DNA from: Paracoccaceae bacterium
GTDB lineage: Bacteria > Pseudomonadota > Alphaproteobacteria > Rhodobacterales > Rhodobacteraceae
Assembly: GCA_027030435.1 (NCBI GenBank)
Contig: JALVEX010000395.1
Location: 1-7,265, forward strand
DNA length: 7,265 nucleotides
Reading direction: 5' to 3'
Made by a program: the position numbers and the translations under genes. Positions within the stretch are counted from its first letter, which is position 1. Each line of letters begins with the position of its first letter. Shown here piece by piece: positions 1 to 4,676 of the stretch. The notes below the pieces were generated by a model. That model saw nothing but the letters and a program-made list of their open reading frames with translations. It did not search any database and was not told the origin of the DNA.

Positions 1-1152
1 GGTTTCGCCGGGATCGGCCTCGTCGAGCCACTTGCCGCTTTCGAGCATCGGCCCCGCGGCGCGCGGCGCAGGCGGGCGGTAGCGCGAAAGCCGGCCGATC
101 GAGGGCAGGAAGTTGCGATAGGGATCCTCGGCATAAAGGCGGCTCTCGATGGCCCAGCCCTCAAGCTTCACGTCGCCCTGCGCGCATTCGAGCGTCTCGC
201 CCGCCGCGATGCGGATCATCTGTTCCACCAGATCGATGCCGGTGACGAGCTCCGTTACCGGATGCTCCACCTGAAGGCGGGTGTTCATCTCGAGGAAGTA
301 GAAATTCCGCTCGCCATCAACGATGAATTCCACCGTGCCGGCGCTCTCGTAATCCACCGCCCGCGCCAGCGCCACCGCCTGCGCGCCCATGGCGCGGCGC
401 GTCTTTTCATCGAGAAAGGGCGAGGGCGCCTCCTCGATCACTTTCTGATTGCGCCGCTGGATCGAACACTCCCGCTCGCCCAGATGGATGCAGTTGCCGT
501 GCTTGTCCGCCAGCACCTGGATCTCGATATGGCGCGGCCGGGTGATGAATTTCTCGATGAAGATGCGATCATCGCCGAAGCTCGCCGCCGCCTCGTTCTT
601 CGAACTCTGGAAACCCTCGCGCGCCTCTTCGTCATTCCAGGCGATGCGCATTCCCTTGCCGCCGCCGCCGGCGCTCGCCTTGATCATCACCGGATAGCCG
701 ATCTCGCGCGCGATCCTCACCGCTTCATCTGCATCCCCGATCACCCCCATGTAGCCCGGCACCGTGGAAACGCCCGCCTCCTGCGCGAGCTTCTTCGAGG
801 TGATCTTGTCGCCCATGGCCTCGATCGCGGCCTTGGGCGGGCCGATGAAGGCCACGCCCATTTCCGCCAGCGCCTCGGGGAAGGCCGGGTTTTCGGAAAG
901 GAAGCCATAGCCCGGATGCACCGCCTCGGCTCCGCTCTCGCGCACCGCTGCGAGGATCTTCTCCATCACGATATAGGATTGAGCGGCCGGCGGCGGGCCG
1001 ATGTGGATCGCCTCGTCGGCCATCTTCACATGCAGGGCGTTCCTGTCGGCGTCGGAATAGACGGCCACCGTCTTGATGCCCATGCGCCGCGCCGTCTTGA
1101 TCACGCGGCAGGCGATTTCGCCACGGTTCGCTATCAGGATCTTGTTGAACAT
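1..1152 (-). CDS. pccA: Propionyl-CoA carboxylase alpha (biotin carboxylase) subunit, N-terminal part
   Basis: This subunit carboxylates biotin using ATP and bicarbonate. PccB then transfers the carboxyl group to propionyl-CoA, giving methylmalonyl-CoA in the cytoplasm. The ATG at 1152-1150 opens 384 codons that run off the left edge, so the rest of the protein, including the biotin-carrier lysine region, is not visible. Seen in the sequence: the biotin-carboxylase N domain from MFNKILIANRGEIACRV at residues 1-17, HPGYGFLSEN near 79-88, the MGDK lysine near 116, the ATP-grasp glycine loop AGGGGKGM near 161-168, GERECSIQRRNQK near 225-237, and the catalytic EMNTRLQVEHPVTE near 288-301. The GAAGGG-like sequence in the leader is a plausible ribosome site. 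The gene is divergent from the porin and has no co-directional neighbour nearby, so it probably has its own promoter. Assignment to propionyl- rather than acetyl- or methylcrotonyl-CoA carboxylase rests mainly on the nearby pccB. The biotin-carboxylase identity is certain. Confidence 0.95.
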   Translation of the reverse strand, partial: MFNKILIANRGEIACRVIKTARRMGIKTVAVYSDADRNALHVKMADEAIHIGPPPAAQSYIVMEKILAAVRESGAEAVHPGYGFLSENPAFPEALAEMGVAFIGPPKAAIEAMGDKITSKKLAQEAGVSTVPGYMGVIGDADEAVRIAREIGYPVMIKASAGGGGKGMRIAWNDEEAREGFQSSKNEAAASFGDDRIFIEKFITRPRHIEIQVLADKHGNCIHLGERECSIQRRNQKVIEEAPSPFLDEKTRRAMGAQAVALARAVDYESAGTVEFIVDGERNFYFLEMNTRLQVEHPVTELVTGIDLVEQMIRIAAGETLECAQGDVKLEGWAIESRLYAEDPYRNFLPSIGRLSRYRPPAPRAAGPMLESGKWLDEADPGET

Positions 1153-1313
1153 CAGGCTGCCCTTCTCTTTTCTTCCCCCGCCCCGATCCGGGGCTGCTCT
1201 TTTCTTTCGGTCCGGCCAATCCGAGCAATCGCGCCGGAAATGCACCACCGCGAAGCGCGCCGCGCGCCATTCACGCCCAGGTGAAAAATACTCACACGCC
1301 CCTCACTCCGGCG

Positions 1314-1345
1314 CGATCCGGCGTGAACATCAATTCCCCGGATCG
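1314..1345. repeat. 8-bp inverted repeat CGATCCGG / CCGGATCG
   Basis: The perfect arms at 1314-1321 and 1338-1345 are separated by 16 bases, and GATCCGG also occurs at 1185-1191 inside another small hairpin. The position between two divergent genes suits an operator or a DNA-binding site, but the GC-rich arms could also be a chance feature of a GC-rich gap. Confidence 0.35.
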
Positions 1346-1406
1346 TGCGAAAACCGGCGCTGAACGTGACCCCACCCCACGCGCCTTTCCTGCGACACTT
1401 CACCTC

Positions 1407-1430
1407 GGGGCGCATCATCCTTCGCGCCCC
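1407..1430 (+). other. Stem-loop in the porin mRNA leader
   Basis: GGGGCGC (1407-1413) and GCGCCCC (1424-1430) form a perfect 7-bp GC stem with a 10-base loop, ending 19 bases before the Shine-Dalgarno sequence of the porin. It may stabilise the leader or affect translation, as is common for porin mRNAs. The hairpin is seen directly; the role is inferred. Confidence 0.4.
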
Positions 1431-1449
1431 TTTCACGAAAATCAAACAT

Positions 1450-1455
1450 GGAGGA
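1450..1455 (+). promoter_or_regulatory. Ribosome binding site deciding the porin start
   Basis: GGAGGA lies five bases before the ATG at 1461. This fixes the start there rather than at the in-frame ATG at 1281. The extra 60 residues of the longer reading look like no signal peptide, while translation from 1461 gives a textbook one. Confidence 0.85.
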
Positions 1456-1460
1456 ACACC

Positions 1461-2702
1461 ATGCAAACCAGCATAAAAAGCAGAGGGCGAAGGCTGGCGC
1501 TCCTGCTCTCCACCGCCGCACTGGCGGCAGGCGGCAGCCCGGCCCTTGCGCAGCAATCCGCGGCCGACCTGCGCGCCGAGATCGCGGCGCTCGAAGCGCG
1601 CGTCAGCGGGCTCGAGGGCGAAGGGCGGCTGAAATTCTCGCCCGGGCTCACCGTCAAGATCGGCGGCTACATCAAGACCGATTTCATCTTCGATTTCGAT
1701 GAAGCCCTCGGCGATGCCTTCAACGTTGACGGCATCACGATCTCCGATGTCGGCGACAACAGCCGCTTCCGCGCCCATGCGCGCCAATCGCGCATTTTCA
1801 TCAAGACGAGCTCGCAAACCAACAGCGGTCCGCTGACCACCCATTTCGAATTCGATTTCTTCGGTGGCAACGGCAACGAGATCTTCTCGAACTCCTACAG
1901 CCCGCGCCTGCGCCATGCCTATGGCACATGGAACGGCTGGACGGTCGGGCAGACATGGTCGAATTTCATGCCGATCGAAAGCTACCCCACGACGGTTGAA
2001 TTCAACGGGCCGGCGGGCATTCCCTTCATCCGCCAGGCGCAGCTGCGCTATACATTCCCGGTTTCGGAGAACGTGAAGATCTCGGCCTCGCTGGAAAACA
2101 GCGAATTCAGCGGCCGCGATGCCGGAGGGCCGATCTCGGAAAGCACCACGGCGGGGATCCGTGCCGGGATCGATGAAATCCCCGACATCACCCTCGCGCT
2201 TGCCTGGAAGACAGACAAGAGCTTCGTGAAGCTCGCCGGCGTCTATCGGCGCTTCAACTCGCCCACATCCAACGATTCCGCGGATGGCTGGGGGGTGAAC
2301 CTCTCGGGCAACGCCGCGCTCTGGCAGGGGGGTACGGTGCAGGCCTCCTTCACCTATGGCGAAGGCATAGGGCGTTACATCATCAACGGTTTCGCACAGG
2401 ATGCCTTCGTGGATGCGGCCGGGACGCTGCACACGATCGCCGCCAGCGGCGCCACGATCGGGGTTTCCCAGGAACTGAGCCCCAAGCTCACGGCCGGGCT
2501 CGCGCTTGGCTATTATCAGGTGGACGATACCTTCGCCCCCACCGATACGGACAACGTGAGCACCGTGCACGCCAATCTGTTCTACAAACCGACGGACAGG
2601 CTGACGATCGGGGCAGAAATCGCCTATGGCCGGCGCGAGATCGTGACGGGCGCTTCCGATAACGCGACCCGCTTCCAGACCTCGTTCCAGTTCAACTTCT
2701 GA
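1461..2702 (+). CDS. DcaP-like outer-membrane porin
   Basis: The predicted 413-aa precursor of a trimeric beta-barrel porin would insert in the outer membrane and admit small anionic solutes. Characterised DcaP homologues in Acinetobacter pass dicarboxylates and related acids. Residues 1-30 form a Sec signal peptide (RGRR, a hydrophobic core, then SPALA before QQ). Residues 35-54 are a short charged heptad segment (ADLRAEIAALEARVSGLEGE) suited to a periplasmic trimeric coiled coil. The barrel follows, with family-like stretches GGYIKTDFIFDFD (68-80), ARQSRIFIKTSS, THFEFDFFGG, SPRLRHAYGTWNGWTVGQTWSNFM and EFNGPAGIPFIRQAQLRYTFP. It ends in FQTSFQFNF, the terminal aromatic signature recognised by the BAM complex. 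It is the only plus-strand gene within the pcc region and is convergent with a small lipoprotein gene. Substrate is unknown; organic-acid uptake is inferred from the family and location. The family assignment is strong. Confidence 0.9.
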   Translation: MQTSIKSRGRRLALLLSTAALAAGGSPALAQQSAADLRAEIAALEARVSGLEGEGRLKFSPGLTVKIGGYIKTDFIFDFDEALGDAFNVDGITISDVGDNSRFRAHARQSRIFIKTSSQTNSGPLTTHFEFDFFGGNGNEIFSNSYSPRLRHAYGTWNGWTVGQTWSNFMPIESYPTTVEFNGPAGIPFIRQAQLRYTFPVSENVKISASLENSEFSGRDAGGPISESTTAGIRAGIDEIPDITLALAWKTDKSFVKLAGVYRRFNSPTSNDSADGWGVNLSGNAALWQGGTVQASFTYGEGIGRYIINGFAQDAFVDAAGTLHTIAASGATIGVSQELSPKLTAGLALGYYQVDDTFAPTDTDNVSTVHANLFYKPTDRLTIGAEIAYGRREIVTGASDNATRFQTSFQFNF

Positions 2703-2715
2703 ACTGCGCAATGCG

Positions 2716-2744
2716 CCGCCGGGCAGATGCCTTCTGCCCGGCGG
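2716..2744. terminator. Hairpin terminator between convergent porin and lipoprotein genes
   Basis: CCGCCGGGCAGA (2716-2727) and TCTGCCCGGCGG (2733-2744) form a perfect 12-bp GC-rich stem with a 5-base loop, starting 13 bases after the porin stop. Neither side has a clean T tract (plus side TTGCGGTTTGCC), so it may act as a weak bidirectional terminator or a 3'-end stabilising hairpin. Confidence 0.7.
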
Positions 2745-2769
2745 TTGCGGTTTGCCTTTCAGCCCCTGT

Positions 2770-2973
2770 TCAGTTGTTGCAAAGGCCTGCGTCGTCGCAA
2801 AGGGCGCCCGCGCCGGCACCGATCGCCGCACCGGCAACGACATTGGCATCAATCGCATCAGCCACCAGCGCACCCGCCGCCGCACCGGCAACGGCACGCT
2901 CGGAATCGCTTTCGAAACAGCCGGAAAGGGTGGTGGTGAGAATGGCCGCAATGGCCCAGAGTTTGATCTGCAT
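2770..2973 (-). CDS. Small glycine-zipper-like lipoprotein, 67 aa
   Basis: This is a predicted lipoprotein of unknown function. The ATG at 2973-2971 is preceded by GGAGG (2983-2987) at 9-base spacing. Residues 1-18 are a signal peptide ending in the lipobox LSGC, so Cys19 would be lipidated. The residues after it are Phe and Glu rather than Asp, which favours outer-membrane sorting. Residues 29-58 are almost entirely Ala/Gly/Val (AGAAAGALVADA, then AGAAIGAGAGAL), resembling two glycine-zipper hairpin segments that could pack against membrane. Two more cysteines lie near the end (CDDAGLCNN), possibly forming a disulfide. Similar short lipoproteins are, from memory, common in rhodobacteria. It is separated from the upstream 119-aa gene by a strong terminator, so it is probably monocistronic. 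Coding status is well supported; function is not assignable. Confidence 0.85.
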   Translation of the reverse strand: MQIKLWAIAAILTTTLSGCFESDSERAVAGAAAGALVADAIDANVVAGAAIGAGAGALCDDAGLCNN

Positions 2974-3097
2974 CTTCTTCTGCCTCCAACAAGTCTTGTT
3001 ATTATGCCTGAATATAACACCTGGCCGGGGGCAAAAAAAGGGGTGCCGTCACAATCCACAGGCTCGGCAGGGTCTTGCCGAAGGCGGCCGAAATTGA

Positions 3098-3146
3098 CGG
3101 CGGAAAAGAAAATGGGTGGTTTGAACATCAGATGCTCAAACCACCC
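3098..3146 (-). terminator. Rho-independent terminator, also a near-perfect palindrome
   Basis: GGGTGGTTTGA (3114-3124) and TCAAACCACCC (3136-3146) form a perfect 11-bp stem. On the minus strand the stem is followed by ATTTTCTTTTCC, a good T-rich tail. The 11-base centre is itself nearly self-complementary (CATC A GATG), so the whole 33 bases are a palindrome with one mismatched pair. It lies 177 bases downstream of the 119-aa gene stop and would end that transcript or a separate minus-strand RNA. Confidence 0.75.
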
Positions 3147-3233
3147 AGAAGGGGAAGGGTAACGGTATTGACATTGTGAAGCGAACAACTTGCTGGAGGA
3201 GCTCGCCTCGAAGCTCAACCTGAACGATTCGGG

Positions 3234-3278
3234 GGCCGATTGAAAGCCTGTCAGTGACAATCGGCCATTATGGGCCGA
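3234..3278. repeat. Overlapping, mutually exclusive inverted repeats
   Basis: GGCCGATTG (3234-3242) is complementary to CAATCGGCC (3258-3266). The TCGGCC part of the latter (3261-3266) is also complementary to GGCCGA (3273-3278). The 15-base spacer of the first pair contains most of a perfect palindrome, TGTCA-G-TGACA (3249-3259). The segment lies just past the 3' end of the 119-aa gene, so on that transcript it could switch between two stems. Confidence 0.5.
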
Positions 3279-3322
3279 AATCCGCCAAAAACGAGAACAA
3301 TCCAGCAGATTCACGCCCAAAT

Positions 3323-3682
3323 TCACTCCCATCCCTCCCCTTCGAACACATCCGGGAAGCTCGCGCGTGCCTTTTCCACATCGATCCTGAGCAGAGCATC
3401 GTAGCTTTCGGGATCAAAGGGATCCTCTGCCGGCACCACCTCACGGCCGAACAGCCACGAAAGGCGCCCGGCATCGAGATTGCCGCGCGGGAAGGGTTCT
3501 TCGCCAAAATAATCCCACAAGGCGGCCATGAAGGCTTGATCGGCTGCACGATCGGCAGGGCGGCGATCGGCATAGCGCTCACGGGCGATCAGCCGCGTTG
3601 CTCCCTTCTTGCCGGGGCGGCGGATGGTGAAGTGGTAATCGGTGCCGGTGAGGCGCGAGGGAAAGCCGCGGTGCTTCAGCAT
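3323..3682 (-). CDS. Conserved-looking hypothetical protein, 119 aa
   Basis: I do not recognise a named family. The ATG at 3682-3680 has GGAGG at 3692-3696 (9-base spacing) and a second AGGAG that sits too close to act alone. There is no signal peptide and no membrane segment, so it is probably cytoplasmic. The N-terminal third is strongly basic (MLKHRGFPSRLTGTDYHF, then RRPGKKGATR, RERYADRRPADR). The C-terminal half is acidic and aromatic (FMAALWDYFGEEPF, EDPFDPESYDALLRIDVEK, ending FEGEGWE). This charge split could support nucleic-acid or protein binding, but nothing is diagnostic. Codon use matches the neighbours. It lies downstream of the 100-aa lipoprotein gene with a 126-base gap containing a hairpin, so it may be expressed by read-through. 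The good ribosome site and clean codon bias make it a likely real gene. Confidence 0.8.
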   Translation of the reverse strand: MLKHRGFPSRLTGTDYHFTIRRPGKKGATRLIARERYADRRPADRAADQAFMAALWDYFGEEPFPRGNLDAGRLSWLFGREVVPAEDPFDPESYDALLRIDVEKARASFPDVFEGEGWE

Positions 3683-3735
3683 GGCTCCTGACCTCCACGC
3701 GGTGGCTTCGAAGGCAGAATGAAGCCAAGGGAAGA

Positions 3736-3758
3736 CCGCGCACCCTGGGAGTGCGCGG
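3736..3758 (-). terminator. GC-rich hairpin after the 100-aa lipoprotein gene
   Basis: CCGCGCAC (3736-3743) and GTGCGCGG (3751-3758) form a perfect 8-bp stem with a 7-base loop. The minus-strand tail TCTTCCCTTGG is only moderately T-rich. It could be a weak terminator or a processing and stability hairpin that reduces expression of the next gene. A second GC stem, GCCCGG/CCGGGC, lies just upstream near 3779-3798. Confidence 0.45.
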
Positions 3759-3808
3759 CCCGGTGCTGCAAATCCGCGCCCGGTGCGATGCCCGGGCCTC
3801 GAAGAGGC

Positions 3809-4111
3809 TTACAGGTGCGTGAGCGTCGTATTGCCGCCGGTGTTGTTGCCCCCGCCATTGTCATCCCCGCCATTGTGCGGGACGTCACAGGGCATACCCT
3901 GGCTGTCATAGCCATTCTCGCAACGCGGCGGCTCGCAGGTCTGGGTCTGGCTGTTGTAATCGTAGCCGCCGGTGCACTGGCCCGTGGGCTCGCCGACCTT
4001 GTTGAAAATCGGCTCTGCCTGAATCGGCTGGGGCTCCGGCGCCGTCTGCGCACAAGCGGCAACCATCGAGACCACGCCGAGTGCCGTGTACAAACCATGC
4101 CTGAATTGCAT
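3809..4111 (-). CDS. Cysteine-containing lipoprotein with Gly/Asn tail, 100 aa
   Basis: This is a predicted lipoprotein of unknown function. The ATG at 4111-4109 follows AAGGAG (4118-4123) at 6-base spacing. The signal peptide ends in the lipobox VAAC, placing the lipidated Cys at residue 20, followed by Ala-Gln (favouring the outer membrane). A proline-rich linker (TAPEPQPIQAEP, 23-34) leads to IFNKVGEPTGQC, then a small domain with four cysteines at 46, 59, 64 and 75. These are evenly spaced in turn-rich sequence (GGYDYNSQTQTC, PPRC, ENGYDSQGMPC), which suggests two disulfides. Residues 80-93 are a low-complexity Gly/Asn/Asp tail. The first part, through FNKV, parallels the 44-aa lipoprotein at 4328-4462. 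A likely promoter at 4152-4181, behind an upstream terminator, makes it the start of its own transcript. No function can be named. Confidence 0.87.
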   Translation of the reverse strand: MQFRHGLYTALGVVSMVAACAQTAPEPQPIQAEPIFNKVGEPTGQCTGGYDYNSQTQTCEPPRCENGYDSQGMPCDVPHNGGDDNGGGNNTGGNTTLTHL

Positions 4112-4151
4112 GTCATTCTCCTTCCGTAATGAATTGGCTTTACGCAGGGGA

Positions 4152-4181
4152 ATGCTAGCCCCGCCTTCGGGACAATTTCAA
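4152..4181 (-). promoter_or_regulatory. Probable sigma70-type promoter of the 100-aa lipoprotein gene
   Basis: On the minus strand, TTGAAA (4181-4176, 5/6 to consensus) is followed after 18 bases by TAGCAT (4157-4152, 4/6). This predicts a transcript start near 4145 and a leader of about 34 bases. It lies downstream of the terminator at 4231-4265, where a new promoter would be required. Confidence 0.5.
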
Positions 4182-4184
4182 TAG

Positions 4185-4212
4185 TGGAATTCCATACCCG
4201 GTATATTTGCCC
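4185..4212 (-). promoter_or_regulatory. Adjacent palindromes and shared upstream motif
   Basis: Immediately upstream of the promoter are the perfect palindrome TGGAATTCCA (4185-4194) and the odd-centred palindrome ATACC-C-GGTAT (4194-4204). On the minus strand, 4212-4193 reads GGGCAAATATACCGGGTATG. A shorter version, GGGCAATATTCGGTATG, is found at 4600-4584, upstream of the related 44-aa lipoprotein gene. The position from about -48 to -67 relative to the predicted start suits an activator site. Confidence 0.4.
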
Positions 4213-4230
4213 GCGAATGAAGAACACATT

Positions 4231-4265
4231 AAAAAACCCCGGCGACACGGTCTGTGCGCACGGGG
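4231..4265 (-). terminator. Strong Rho-independent terminator after the 44-aa lipoprotein gene
   Basis: On the minus strand, CCCCG, GCG and CAC pair with GTG, CGC and CGGGG around an AGACC loop, with a single T unpaired on each arm. The stem runs directly into six T residues (plus-strand A tract 4231-4236). It would end transcripts from the lipoprotein gene and any read-through from pccB. Confidence 0.88.
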
Positions 4266-4293
4266 GCTTCGCGCCTCGAAAGGCAGCGCAATG

Positions 4294-4319
4294 CGGGGCA
4301 GGCCCGAAAGCCCGCCCCG
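4294..4319 (-). other. Second hairpin in the 3' UTR of the 44-aa lipoprotein gene
   Basis: CGGGGC-A-GGC (4294-4303) pairs with GCC-C-GCCCCG (4310-4319), leaving one A/C mismatch and a CCGAAA loop. It begins nine bases after the stop codon and has no T tail. Its position ahead of the true terminator suggests a protective 3' structure. Confidence 0.5.
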
Positions 4320-4327
4320 AAAAGCGA

Positions 4328-4462
4328 TCAGACCTTGTTGTAGGTCGGCTGCTCGGTGACCATGGGCGTATCGTCCATCGGCGCCGGCTCTTCCTGCTGG
4401 GCGCAGGCGGCAACGAAGGCAACGAGGCTGAGTGCAGCAACGAACTTGACTGTTTTCGACAT
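4328..4462 (-). CDS. Very small lipoprotein, 44 aa
   Basis: This is a predicted lipoprotein of unknown function, too short for most gene finders. The ATG at 4462-4460 has AGGAGA (4468-4473) at 5-base spacing. The protein reads as a signal peptide (MSKTVKFVAALSLVAFVAAC) with the lipobox VAAC and Cys at residue 20, then an acidic, proline-rich mature part of only 25 residues (CAQQEEPAPMDD, ending EQPTYNKV). The Cys position, the AACAQ sequence, the Pro/Glu linker and the xxNKV end all match the first 39 residues of the 100-aa lipoprotein at 3809-4111. It therefore looks like a short paralogue lacking the cysteine domain. Translating past the stop in any frame gives no GEPTGQC-like continuation, so it is not a simple nonsense truncation. 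It sits 214 bases beyond the DUF6497-like gene and is followed by a strong terminator. Confidence 0.85.
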   Translation of the reverse strand: MSKTVKFVAALSLVAFVAACAQQEEPAPMDDTPMVTEQPTYNKV

Positions 4463-4492
4463 GTCTTTCTCCTGTCTCTATGGCTTATGCCA

Positions 4493-4498
4493 CTTATA
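4493..4498 (-). promoter_or_regulatory. Candidate -10 box of the 44-aa lipoprotein gene
   Basis: TATAAG on the minus strand (4498-4493) would give a transcript start near 4486 and a leader of about 24 bases. No good -35 lies at 16-18 bases; the nearest, TTGCGG, is at 19 bases. This is tentative. Confidence 0.3.
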
Positions 4499-4548
4499 TC
4501 AGGCTCACGGGCAACTTCCGCAAGCCTCATGAAGCCCACCCCAGGGGC

Positions 4549-4653
4549 GGCCAATGAAACATTAGCCGAAGATTTTCCGGTTGCATACCGAATATTGCCC
4601 CCATAGGGGGTATGTGGCGCGATTGCATCATTTTTCCGCCGATCCATACCCCC
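4549..4653 (-). promoter_or_regulatory. Structured intergenic segment with competing stems
   Basis: The segment lies between the DUF6497-like gene and the 44-aa lipoprotein gene. GGGGGTATG (4606-4614) is complementary to CATACCCCC (4645-4653), a perfect 9-bp pair with a 30-base spacer. The same GGGGG also pairs with CCCCC (4598-4602) in a tight hairpin with an ATA loop, and GGTATG (4609-4614) can pair with CATACC (4584-4589). A separate hairpin, GGCCAATG-AAA-CATTAGCC (one mismatch), lies at 4549-4567. On read-through RNA these pairings are mutually exclusive, like an attenuator, but the tight hairpin lacks a proper U tract. It may instead be a cluster of protein-binding sites. Confidence 0.4.
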
Positions 4654-4676
4654 TTCGAACGCCCGTTTCCCGCCCA

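Larger units (their letters stand above)
1153..1460. other. Divergent pccA/porin intergenic region
   Basis: This 308-base gap separates the start codons of pccA (minus) and the porin (plus), so it should hold both promoters. I could not identify convincing -35/-10 pairs. The only AT-rich patches are about 1281-1292 and 1431-1448. It contains several inverted repeats: GCCCCG/CGGGGC at 1180-1194, TTCAC/GTGAA at 1270-1285, CGATCCGG/CCGGATCG at 1314-1345, and GGGGCGC/GCGCCCC at 1407-1430. I see no TTTGCAAA-type element like those upstream of pccB. The open frame from 1281 into the porin is judged not to be translated. Confidence 0.6.
2974..3322. other. Intergenic stretch with structured DNA, no confident gene
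   Basis: This 349-base gap lies between two minus-strand genes. It should hold the promoter of the 67-aa lipoprotein: the AT-rich stretch at about 3000-3017 gives TTATAT and CATAAT on the minus strand, but no well-spaced -35. It also holds a minus-strand terminator (3098-3146), an operator-like TTGACATTGTGAA at 3168-3180, overlapping inverted repeats at 3234-3278, and a short plus-strand coding-like fragment ending in TGA at 3243. A small RNA on the minus strand ending at the terminator is possible. No complete protein gene is supported. Confidence 0.6.

Noticed and set aside
262..1284. A 340-codon plus-strand frame opposite pccA
   Set aside because: It is a His/Arg/Ala-rich mirror of the biotin carboxylase coding sequence with no family features or ribosome site.
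1281..1460. N-terminal extension of the porin to an ATG at 1281
   Set aside because: It would bury the signal peptide behind 60 residues; the start at 1461 has GGAGGA and a normal signal peptide.
3168..3196. TTGACA at 3168-3173 as a plus-strand promoter
   Set aside because: No -10-like hexamer occurs at 16-18 bases (TGCTGG at 17), and no plus-strand gene follows.
3122..3200. A GNGIDIVKR stretch resembling a histidine-kinase G box
   Set aside because: The frame is short, blocked by stops on both sides, and lacks every other kinase motif, so it is chance resemblance.
1152..3332. A 726-codon open frame on the minus strand
   Set aside because: It runs antisense through the whole porin and out of frame through the 67-aa lipoprotein gene and a terminator. 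Long antisense frames are expected in GC-rich DNA, and its composition is not protein-like.
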